Below, one piece after another: positions 1 to 5,876 of a DNA stretch of 6,668 bases (the first letter of the stretch is position 1; each line of letters starts with the position of its first letter). Source of the stretch: CAYNUJ01 sp964621225. GTDB lineage: Bacteria > Bacteroidota > Ignavibacteria > Ignavibacteriales > Melioribacteraceae. Below the pieces are notes generated by a model. The model was not told where the DNA came from, searched no databases, and was given only the letters and a program-made list of their open reading frames with translations. A program made the position numbers and the translations under genes. The DNA is taken from contig CAZULK010000143.1 in the NCBI GenBank assembly GCA_964621225.1, positions 1-6,668 on the forward strand. Direction: 5' to 3'.

Positions 1-790
1 ATGCACCGGTTGCGGGGATTGTGTTCCCAATTGCCATGAAGGCGCCTTGCAGGTAATAGACGGAAAAGTTAGATTAATTAGCGATTTATTTTGCGACGGT
101 TTAGGCGCTTGCATCGGCCATTGTCCGGAAGGAGCTTTGACAATTGAAAAAAGGGAAGCCGAACCCTATGATGAATTTAAAGTAATGGAAACCATAGTTA
201 AAGGCGGACCGAATGTAATCAAGGCTCACTTACAACATTTGAAAGAACACGAAGAATTTGAATTTTTGAAACAAGGTCTTGAATATTTGCGATTAAACAA
301 TATTCCGGCCCCCGATTTAGAAGAAGCCAGCCAACAGTCCCATTGTGGGTGCCCCGGTTCCCAAGAAATGTCGTTTGAAGCTTCTGAAGAAATAGAAGAT
401 TCACCAAGAATTACTTCACAATTAACGCAGTGGCCGGTGCAATTACATTTGGTGCCTCCTAACGCACCATATTTCAGAGGAGCCGATCTGCTTCTTACGG
501 CAGATTGCGTTCCTTTTGCTTATCCGAATTATCACAACGACTTTTTGAAAGGAAAAAGCCTCGCAATAGCTTGCCCGAAGTTAGACTCAAACCAAGATAT
601 ATATTTGGCCAAATTAACTGCGATGATAACGGAAGCAGGTATTAAGTCAATTACTGTTTTAATTATGCAAGTTCCTTGCTGCGGAGGATTATACCGTTTG
701 GCACAACAGGCTATTGCAAATTCGGGTAAGAATATTGAGCTTCATGCAAAAGTTATAAGTGTGAGGGGAGAAATTCTCCAAGAAGTATGA
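1..790 (+). CDS. Ferredoxin-like 4Fe-4S protein with extra C-terminal cysteines (5' truncated by window edge)
   Basis: The reading frame is open from base 2, so the gene begins before the window; a TTG at 47 is internal and not the start. The 262 visible residues open with a complete [4Fe-4S] motif C1-x2-C4-x2-C7-x3-C11 (CTGCGDCVPNC). A second motif follows at residues 31-42, C31-x5-C37-x3-C41-P, in which the expected second cysteine is Leu34 (CDGLGACIGHCP). The C-terminal part, about residues 115-240, has further cysteines: HCGCPGS (C115, C117), DCVPFAY (C169), ACPKLD (C191) and VPCCGG (C226, C227). From memory, this architecture recurs in proteins of anaerobes annotated only as 4Fe-4S ferredoxin, often near hybrid-cluster protein genes; the function is not established. 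The likely role is cytoplasmic electron transfer or redox sensing. Its stop overlaps the next start (ATGA), so it forms an operon with the methyltransferase. Fe-S binding is clear; the exact role is unknown. Confidence 0.88.
   Translation, partial: CTGCGDCVPNCHEGALQVIDGKVRLISDLFCDGLGACIGHCPEGALTIEKREAEPYDEFKVMETIVKGGPNVIKAHLQHLKEHEEFEFLKQGLEYLRLNNIPAPDLEEASQQSHCGCPGSQEMSFEASEEIEDSPRITSQLTQWPVQLHLVPPNAPYFRGADLLLTADCVPFAYPNYHNDFLKGKSLAIACPKLDSNQDIYLAKLTAMITEAGIKSITVLIMQVPCCGGLYRLAQQAIANSGKNIELHAKVISVRGEILQEV
767..779 (+). promoter_or_regulatory. Short perfect inverted repeat at the methyltransferase ribosome binding region
   Basis: GGAGAA-A-TTCTCC is a perfect 13-base palindrome ending 7 bases before the methyltransferase ATG at 787. 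As RNA it could form a 5-bp stem (GGAGA/TCTCC) with a 3-base loop. It would hide the only purine-rich GGGGAG near that start. Ribosomes finishing the ferredoxin gene would melt it, which fits translational coupling. The role is inferred; a short palindrome can arise by chance in coding sequence. Confidence 0.3.
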
Positions 791-1530
791 AATATACTCC
801 AAGTGAATTATTCGATTCGCTCGCCGCTAATTACAGCAAAGTAACGAGCATCGAGAAAAACCTTTCGAAAAGGATCGAATTCTATTCCCAATTTGTAAAC
901 ACTCCCGGGAAAGCCGTCGATTTAGGCTGCGGAACAGGCATTGATTCTTTAGCTTTGACAAAATTGGGATGCCGAGTAACGGGTATCGATGTTTCCCGGG
1001 AAATGATTAAAAACGCTAAAATCTTAGCTTCGCAATACGGAATGGATATCAATTTTATAGAATCCGATTTTTCCCAATTCGATGAAAATAATTTTTCCGG
1101 AACCGAATATTTTGTCTCCATGGGAAATTCATTATCATTTGTAAATCACGATTCTATTTCGACGTTAATAAAAAAAATTGCTAAAGCCGGCAAACCGAAA
1201 TCCAAATTTATTATTCATATATTGAACCTCGAATTATTATTACCAAACGGAGAATATATTGCAGGCTCTAAACAGAACGAAGATTTCAGCATCACAAGGA
1301 AATATATAACCGAGGGAAAGAGAAGCTATTTTGTAATTGAAAAGCATTTCAAAAATGGGGAGTCCGAAATTGATAAGGCAGAAGTCTTTATACATTCCGG
1401 GAATAGTTTGAGTCAAATTCTAAAAGAGGAAAAATTCGGAAACATAAAGACCTTTGGAACTTTAGACTTAAAGCCATTCTTAAAAGATAAGTCGAAAGAT
1501 CTTATTATCGTAGCAGAAAACTTAAAGTGA
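787..1530 (+). CDS. Class I SAM-dependent methyltransferase
   Basis: This 247-residue cytoplasmic protein has a Rossmann-fold methyltransferase core. Motif I VDLGCGTG is at residues 44-51. The acidic strand-2 end GIDVS is at 66-70, with Asp68 expected to hold the ribose. ESDF at 92-95 is the adenine-side motif, and SMGNSLSFV at 111-119 is the post-motif region seen in small-molecule N-methyltransferase-like members. The C-terminal half (about 140-247) is a less conserved, lysine-rich mixed segment that probably forms the substrate lid; the substrate cannot be told from sequence. The ATG at 787 overlaps the ferredoxin stop by ATGA, and there is only a weak AGAAG just before it, so translation is probably coupled. 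Its last 9 bases overlap the 3' end of the oppositely oriented Rrf2 regulator gene. The enzyme class is sure; the specific reaction is unknown. Confidence 0.9.
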   Translation: MKYTPSELFDSLAANYSKVTSIEKNLSKRIEFYSQFVNTPGKAVDLGCGTGIDSLALTKLGCRVTGIDVSREMIKNAKILASQYGMDINFIESDFSQFDENNFSGTEYFVSMGNSLSFVNHDSISTLIKKIAKAGKPKSKFIIHILNLELLLPNGEYIAGSKQNEDFSITRKYITEGKRSYFVIEKHFKNGESEIDKAEVFIHSGNSLSQILKEEKFGNIKTFGTLDLKPFLKDKSKDLIIVAENLK

Positions 1531-1953
1531 AAGAATTTTGTTAACCGTTTTTTCTTTTAACTGCTCGAGTGTCTCTTCGCTCAACATTTTGTATGCATCG
1601 GTTCGTAATTTTCCCCATTTTTCGTGAACGGGACACGGATTATCGCCGGAGCAACCTGGGAAGCCTAACACGCAATTATTGAAAACTTCATCTCCGTCAA
1701 TTGCCAATACGATATCTATCAATCTTATCTGACTTGGTCTTTTTGCCAAATAGAATCCACCGTTTTTCCCCTTTTTCGATCCCACTATTCCGCTATCGGT
1801 CAATATCTGCAACATTTTGGATACGAATTCCTTGGGGACCTTTAGTTCTTCGGAGATCTCTTTTGCATTAAAAATAATTTGACTCTTTTTTATGGAGAGG
1901 AATAATACGGCTTGTATAGCCAGTTCGCACTTTTTAGAAAATATAACTGTCAT
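1522..1953 (-). CDS. Rrf2-family Fe-S transcriptional regulator
   Basis: A 143-residue winged-helix DNA-binding repressor or sensor. The N-terminus FSKKCELAIQAVLFLS is the typical Rrf2 first helix. The helix-turn-helix spans about residues 28-60, and the wing is GKNGGFYLA at 62-70. The sensor loop has C94-x6-C101-x5-C107-x2-H110, the ligand pattern of IscR/NsrR/RirA-type proteins that hold a [2Fe-2S] or [4Fe-4S] cluster and respond to iron, NO or oxidative state. Length is normal for the family. The ATG at 1953 is chosen over an in-frame TTG at 1992 because a good promoter -7 box lies at 1981-1988, placing the TTG upstream of the transcript. No Shine-Dalgarno is visible, which is common in Bacteroidota. 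The gene is convergent with the ferredoxin-methyltransferase pair. It may regulate that Fe-S gene and itself, which is inference; which ligand it senses cannot be read from sequence. Confidence 0.92.
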   Translation of the reverse strand: MTVIFSKKCELAIQAVLFLSIKKSQIIFNAKEISEELKVPKEFVSKMLQILTDSGIVGSKKGKNGGFYLAKRPSQIRLIDIVLAIDGDEVFNNCVLGFPGCSGDNPCPVHEKWGKLRTDAYKMLSEETLEQLKEKTVNKILSL

Positions 1954-1961
1954 ATCATTAA

Positions 1962-1991
1962 AAGAATATTTGTTCTGATTCAAATTTAACA
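1962..1991 (-). promoter_or_regulatory. Candidate operator overlapping the Rrf2 -7 box
   Basis: Reading the minus strand, ATTTG and CAAAT are perfect inverted half-sites separated by 8 bases. They straddle the end of the -7 box and the expected transcription start. A nested TTGTT / AACAA pair with a 13-base spacer covers almost the same bases. Rrf2 proteins are dimers that usually bind imperfect palindromes over their own promoters, so this is a plausible autoregulatory site. The half-sites are short and AT-rich and resemble no published motif closely, so confidence is low. Confidence 0.25.
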
Positions 1992-2012
1992 ATTTCCAGA
2001 GACATTTCCAAA
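1981..2012 (-). promoter_or_regulatory. Bacteroidota-type promoter for the Rrf2 regulator
   Basis: On the minus strand, TTTG (2009-2012) is followed by 20 bases and then TAAATTTG (1981-1988). This matches the known Bacteroidota consensus TTTG-N19-21-TAnnTTTG at every fixed position. Transcription would start near 1975, about 20 bases before the ATG at 1953. It begins 8 bases after the mechanosensitive channel stop codon, so the regulator can be made separately from the upstream transporter unit. Confidence 0.6.
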
Positions 2013-2019
2013 AACACTT

Positions 2020-2871
2020 TTATTTATTGGGGGTATTTAAAATATGTAAATCTCTTTGCGGGAAAGGTATTTCAATATTGTAATTTCTGAATTTCCGTAC
2101 TATGTCTGAATTTAAGTCCGATAGGACATTGTAATGTCTCTTTGGATCATTTATCCATACACGCAGTTTCATATTCCATGCCGAGTCGCCAAAGGAAACA
2201 AAAAATACTTCAGGCTTTGGCTTTGTTAACACTTCCTCGTTATCTGCAGCAACTTCCAGTAAAGCTTTCTTTACCAAATCTAAATCGGAATTGTAGGAAA
2301 CCCCAACTTCAACATCGACAGCAATTTTTCTGTCACCGTGACTCCAGTTAATAACTTGGGATGAAATAAACTCCGAATTCGGCACAATTATGGAAATGTT
2401 TCTGATGCTTTTTATTGTAGTGGAACGAATGTTAATATTGGTTACATCTCCCTCTCTATCGCCAACTGTTATTCTATCCCCTACGTTAATCGGTCTTTCG
2501 AACAAAAGAATCAATCCTGCGATAAAATTGGATGTTATATTTTGCAAACCAAAACCGATACCAACAGACAGAAACCCGAGTACAACAGCTAAACCGCTTA
2601 GATCAATACCAACTGTTTGAAATGCAACGACCACACCAATAGTTATAATGATATATTGGGCAATCCTTGTGAGCATAAATTGTACGCCAGTTTCAATGTT
2701 GAATTTTGTAAGTATTTTTTTCAATAATCTTGTCTTTAGTATTCTGGACAAGAAAACGAAGAATACAATTATGAATATCCCAATAGCCAAAGAAACCAAG
2801 GTAACAGGCGTATTATTTATTACAAATAGAGGATGTTCAATGATATCGATTAATTTCTCTTTCAGTTCCAT
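2020..2871 (-). CDS. MscS-family small-conductance mechanosensitive ion channel
   Basis: A 283-residue inner-membrane channel of close to E. coli MscS length. Membrane segments are TM1 about residues 22-44, TM2 about 70-88 and pore-lining TM3 about 92-124. TM3 has the Gly/Ala-rich packing face (G93, A95, G99, G104, G106, G108) and LQN at 109-111. The cytoplasmic beta domain begins with FERPINVGDRI (124-134) and contains the family motif PNSEFISSQVINWS (164-177). The alpha/beta domain ends with IEIPFPQRDLHI (266-277), typical of MscS. Such channels open under membrane tension and release ions and solutes during hypo-osmotic shock. It is the last gene of the cotransporter / outer-membrane protein / channel unit. 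It starts 6 bases after the preceding stop and in the same reading frame. Its ribosome binding site AGGA is only 2 bases from the ATG and abuts the preceding stop codon, which suggests translational coupling. Confidence 0.95.
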   Translation of the reverse strand: MELKEKLIDIIEHPLFVINNTPVTLVSLAIGIFIIVFFVFLSRILKTRLLKKILTKFNIETGVQFMLTRIAQYIIITIGVVVAFQTVGIDLSGLAVVLGFLSVGIGFGLQNITSNFIAGLILLFERPINVGDRITVGDREGDVTNINIRSTTIKSIRNISIIVPNSEFISSQVINWSHGDRKIAVDVEVGVSYNSDLDLVKKALLEVAADNEEVLTKPKPEVFFVSFGDSAWNMKLRVWINDPKRHYNVLSDLNSDIVRKFRNYNIEIPFPQRDLHILNTPNK

Positions 2872-2877
2872 TTTCCT

Positions 2878-3582
2878 TTAAAATATTTTGTATAATGTTG
2901 TTGTTACTCCCAACTGAAAAACCGACGGTGCACCGGTTGTTTTGTTTTCGGGAGTGTAAGATGCATCGAAAACAATTGTTGGGAAAAGTGCATAAGAAAT
3001 TCCACCGTCAAAATACAAATTATTCTGATTAGATGTATAATCCCCAAAAATTTCAACAAAGACCCCGAATTTAGAATTAAGTTTTGGAGATATAGCGGCG
3101 GCATAAAAATAGGAATTATTAAACTTACTGCTTGTTTGGTAAAAGTTCACTCCCAAAGTCACATCCATTTGGAAATATTCAAATTGAAAGCTACTGGCGT
3201 CGTAAAAAGTGAAAATCGTTGATGCATTTTTTACAATTTCCGTTTTAGCAACGAAGGCAGAGGCAAAAAACTCCCGGTCAATCAACTTATGTTTAATCTG
3301 TAATCCCGGATTTCCAAGGTCTGAAGTTTCATCGGAAGAATTGTAATTTGCCAATCCATTCATGAAAAATCCTACTTCCGTATTCCGGAACACAGAGGAT
3401 TTAAACAACAGCGGCAAGCTCCATCCCGCTTCTGAAGTGGATAAACCGAATTCCATTTCGAGATATTTATTTGCCGTAATATAAGCATTATCACTAGCCG
3501 AAGGCCTCGTTGGGTTGGCAGAAACCGATTGCGCCCAAGATGCCGAACAAGAGAACAGAAAAATAATTAGTAGTTTTTTCAT
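2878..3582 (-). CDS. Small outer-membrane beta-barrel protein with signal peptide
   Basis: This 234-residue exported protein has a signal peptide of about 17 residues: MKK, a hydrophobic LLIIFLF core, and likely cleavage after SWA before Gln18. The mature part is rich in alternating aromatic/hydrophobic and polar strands separated by Asn/Ser/Gly turns, for example FFMNGLANY (72-80), FYAAAISPKL (159-168) and FDGGISYALF (191-200). It ends in Phe, the usual outer-membrane beta-signal for BAM-mediated insertion. The overall pattern resembles the small porin-like family annotated as phenol/MetA-pathway transporters, but I cannot confirm the family by eye. It has no enzymatic motif. It lies between the cotransporter (8-base gap) and the MscS channel (6-base gap), so an envelope permeability role linked to these two is likely. 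A lipoprotein reading (LFSC, Cys12) is possible but weak because Phe sits at -2. Confidence 0.8.
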   Translation of the reverse strand: MKKLLIIFLFSCSASWAQSVSANPTRPSASDNAYITANKYLEMEFGLSTSEAGWSLPLLFKSSVFRNTEVGFFMNGLANYNSSDETSDLGNPGLQIKHKLIDREFFASAFVAKTEIVKNASTIFTFYDASSFQFEYFQMDVTLGVNFYQTSSKFNNSYFYAAAISPKLNSKFGVFVEIFGDYTSNQNNLYFDGGISYALFPTIVFDASYTPENKTTGAPSVFQLGVTTTLYKIF

Positions 3583-3587
3583 TCCCT

Positions 3588-3592
3588 CTCCT
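3588..3592 (-). promoter_or_regulatory. Ribosome binding site overlapping the cotransporter stop codon
   Basis: AGGAG on the minus strand shares its first two bases with the TAG stop of the cotransporter (3591-3593) and lies 5 bases before the outer-membrane protein ATG at 3582. A terminating ribosome would cover this site, so the two genes are expected to be co-translated in an ordered ratio. Confidence 0.75.
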
Positions 3593-5801
3593 ATAGTTTT
3601 TTCATACCTTCTGCATCAACAAAAAGAACATCTCCGATTTTATCGTAACCCTTAAAGTATTCTTCCCCTTCGTGTTTAATTATTTCATCGCGGAATCCAA
3701 GCATAGTCAAAGCAGCTTCCGACGATTTCTCATTTATTAATTCTTTGAGAAGAACACCTTCTTTTAATTCAATCACTTCAATATTTTTATCGGAAATGGG
3801 TAGTCTGCCGGATTGAACGAGTTCGGTCAGTTTTTCCTTTTCTTCGGCATACATCCCTTCCTTGCAAACAGAAAATATTTTTATGAATCCGTTTTTCCAC
3901 TTTGGATGCCCCAGAATAATATAACTCAATAAAATCATGAGGTTGGAATTATCGGCATCCCAATTTTTAATCCACACATGTATTCCATTCTCAAACTGAG
4001 TATTTCTTGAGGAAGAACCGAGAATGCAGACATCAAATTTTCCTGCTTGAACCAAAGAGATGTTTTCCAATATTTGAGGAAGGTTTTTCGGATCTCTTTT
4101 ATCATATTCAAATATTACCATATTGTTTTCCATTCCCGAAGGAGACGGAAGTTGTACAGCCTGAGCAATGGCACTAGTGAATGAAGGAGAAATGATTGTA
4201 TCAATATAAATATCCCCTTTAACGTAACTGATTTTATTCAACAGCTTATCCAGTACAATCTCCGATTCTTCCCTTTTCTCTTTGGAGAAATAACCTTTAA
4301 TGAGATGAATGTAAGTTCCAAAACCATATCTGTAAGATATCCAACTCAAAAGATGTAAAGCCTTATCCCGTTCGAAAGTATCTGAAGAAACACAAATAGC
4401 AGACGGCCGCCAGCCTTGATCTTTCTTTTTTGCTTGTTGTGTGAATACGGTTAATCTCCTGCTAAACTGGTAAATGGCACCTTGGAATATTGCTTCCAAC
4501 CCACCTCTGTCTTTATGATACTGTGTGATGCCGTAATAAATAACGCTCATTATTCCGAATGCAGCGATTGCATAACCGGCACTTATCTGAAACATAAGCC
4601 AAGTGGACAGAACAAATCCCAATGCCGACAAATACCATTTGGAAGTGAATGTCGGGCGATAAGATGGGTCGCTGCCAAAATGATAAAGGAATGAGATCAA
4701 ACATATCGAACCGTATGTGACCATAAAAAACATTGTTATCACGGAGGCTACGGCATTTACATCACCCATAATGACGAAAACTAGCGCTATAAGACTCGAA
4801 ACAATAGTAGCATTAAGGGGTTCGCCCATCTCTCCAATACCCTTGGACAACCATCTGTTTATTTTCATTGAAGGGAATGCCTGGTCTCTGCTTAAAGCCT
4901 GTAATGTTCTTGGAGCAACAAGAATTGAACCTATTGCCGACGAGATTGTTGAGGCGGCAAGGCCTAATGGAATTATATATTCACCAAACAATGCGATTCT
5001 ACTCATTATCAACTGGTCAGAGACCAATTCTTCCGGAGGAGCGGATACATTCAATTTATAAGTGACGAAAAAATAGACTATCATGCCGGAGATTGTTCCA
5101 AGTGTAGTCCCAAGTGGGATTGATTTTTTGGGGTCTTTCAGATCACCGGATAAACCGACACCGGCGGTCATACCTGTGAAAGCCGGGAAGATAATTGCGA
5201 AAACTATGAATAATTGATCTCCGTTCCTTAAGGCGTTTGTGAATAATCCCGAACTCGCCTCATATCCATCAATGGGGGATCCGGCAAAAAACATTGCCAG
5301 AGAGATAAACAGTATAGCAACAACAATATAGAGAAGCTTTACACCTATGCTTGCGCCCTTCTTCAAAATTAGTGCAGCCAACAATATGAGAGCAGGGACA
5401 CTGACTGCCTGCTTAGGCAACCACAATCCGTAATTCTGTTTCAAGAATTCAAAAACGGGAGTGAACGCTTCCGTAAAAGCAATAATGTAAAACGCGATGC
5501 TAATTGTTTGGGAAAGATAGAGTGCAATTCCGATGGTTGCACCTATATTCAACCCGAAGGAACGTGAAATAATAAAATATTCTCCACCCCCCTTAACTTT
5601 TTCGTTAGTTGCAATTTCGCTTATAGCCAGCGCTGTAGGGATTGTAACCAAATGACCAATTAATATAATTGCAATCACACCCCAAAAGCCAACAGTACCG
5701 ACTGCAAAACCGAATCTGAGGAATAGTATTGCCCCCAATATTGTGGAAATGGAAGTAAAGAATACAGGAGCAGTACCGAAACCGGATTTATTTTGTGACA
5801 T
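3591..5801 (-). CDS. SLC12-type cation-chloride cotransporter (APC superfamily permease), bacterial homologue
   Basis: A 736-residue inner-membrane transporter with about 12 helices in residues 12-428 and a cytosolic domain of about 300 residues. TM1 has STILGAILFLRFGFAVG, followed by SEIATNEKVKGGGEY, both close to animal NKCC/KCC proteins. TM6 reads FPAFTGMTAG then LSGDLKDPKKSIP (residues 205-229), the hallmark of the cation-chloride cotransporter family. By comparison with NKCC1 from memory, the K+ site Tyr (Y105) plus P206 and T209 are kept. The Na+ site serines (S287, S288) and the chloride-site Tyr in TM10 (Y363) are also kept. The C-terminal domain starts with GWRPSAICVSS (463-473), as in SLC12 proteins. 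The ATG at 5801 is preferred: AAGGAA lies 9 bases upstream, whereas the in-frame TTG at 5819 would include that site. It is first in a unit with an outer-membrane protein and an MscS channel. The substrate is probably Na+/K+/Cl-; an amino-acid permease is less likely. Confidence 0.9.
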   Translation of the reverse strand: MSQNKSGFGTAPVFFTSISTILGAILFLRFGFAVGTVGFWGVIAIILIGHLVTIPTALAISEIATNEKVKGGGEYFIISRSFGLNIGATIGIALYLSQTISIAFYIIAFTEAFTPVFEFLKQNYGLWLPKQAVSVPALILLAALILKKGASIGVKLLYIVVAILFISLAMFFAGSPIDGYEASSGLFTNALRNGDQLFIVFAIIFPAFTGMTAGVGLSGDLKDPKKSIPLGTTLGTISGMIVYFFVTYKLNVSAPPEELVSDQLIMSRIALFGEYIIPLGLAASTISSAIGSILVAPRTLQALSRDQAFPSMKINRWLSKGIGEMGEPLNATIVSSLIALVFVIMGDVNAVASVITMFFMVTYGSICLISFLYHFGSDPSYRPTFTSKWYLSALGFVLSTWLMFQISAGYAIAAFGIMSVIYYGITQYHKDRGGLEAIFQGAIYQFSRRLTVFTQQAKKKDQGWRPSAICVSSDTFERDKALHLLSWISYRYGFGTYIHLIKGYFSKEKREESEIVLDKLLNKISYVKGDIYIDTIISPSFTSAIAQAVQLPSPSGMENNMVIFEYDKRDPKNLPQILENISLVQAGKFDVCILGSSSRNTQFENGIHVWIKNWDADNSNLMILLSYIILGHPKWKNGFIKIFSVCKEGMYAEEKEKLTELVQSGRLPISDKNIEVIELKEGVLLKELINEKSSEAALTMLGFRDEIIKHEGEEYFKGYDKIGDVLFVDAEGMKKL

Positions 5802-5810
5802 ATACAGAAT

Positions 5811-5816
5811 TTCCTT
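5811..5816 (-). promoter_or_regulatory. Ribosome binding site that fixes the cotransporter start
   Basis: AAGGAA lies 9 bases before the ATG at 5801. It falls inside the reading frame if the upstream TTG (5819) were used, and it lies just after the predicted transcription start, so the ATG is the real start. Confidence 0.7.
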
Positions 5817-5829
5817 CAAATGATAAGAA

Positions 5830-5860
5830 CAAATTAAATATAATTATAGCTGAGTTCAAA
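5830..5860 (-). promoter_or_regulatory. Bacteroidota-type promoter for the cotransporter / barrel / MscS unit
   Basis: On the minus strand, TTTG (5857-5860), a 19-base spacer and TTAATTTG (5830-5837) match the TTTG-N19-21-TAnnTTTG consensus with one mismatch in the -7 box. Transcription would start near 5824, giving a leader of about 23 bases with the ribosome binding site at 5811-5816. A TATAAT is also present in the spacer but has no matching -35 box. No terminator hairpin is visible between this promoter and the aldehyde dehydrogenase gene, so read-through from that gene is possible. Confidence 0.5.
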
Positions 5861-5876
5861 TAGAGAAATTAAGAAA

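Noticed and set aside
47..49. TTG as start of the ferredoxin-like gene
   Set aside because: The frame is open upstream and encodes a full four-cysteine cluster motif in the 15 codons before it, so the gene starts before the window.
882..1121. Minus-strand open frame opposite the methyltransferase motif I
   Set aside because: It is a shadow of a conserved coding region, with no start signal and no recognisable protein features.
1990..1992. TTG start for the Rrf2 regulator, adding 13 residues
   Set aside because: The extra residues do not resemble an Rrf2 N-terminus, and this codon lies upstream of the transcription start predicted from the -7 box at 1981-1988.
2904..3104. Minus-strand open frame in another phase inside the outer-membrane barrel gene, possible frameshift
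   Set aside because: The main frame is continuous from signal peptide to terminal Phe, so there is no sign of a broken gene.
3547..3582. Lipoprotein signal (LFSC) in the outer-membrane protein
   Set aside because: Phe at -2 is unfavourable for a lipobox, while SWA before Gln18 is a good signal peptidase I site and the mature protein ends as a barrel.
4717..5061. Plus-strand open frame of 114 codons inside the cotransporter gene
   Set aside because: It is antisense to the strongly conserved transmembrane region, has no ribosome binding site or recognisable motif, and its composition is what the opposite strand of a membrane protein gives.
5817..5819. TTG start for the cotransporter, adding 6 residues
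   Set aside because: The ribosome binding site AAGGAA would lie inside the coding sequence, and it is well spaced for the ATG at 5801.
5841..5848. TATAAT as a sigma-70 type -10 box before the cotransporter
   Set aside because: No acceptable -35 hexamer lies 16-18 bases upstream; an AT-rich gap gives such a hexamer easily, and the TTTG/TTAATTTG pair is better spaced.
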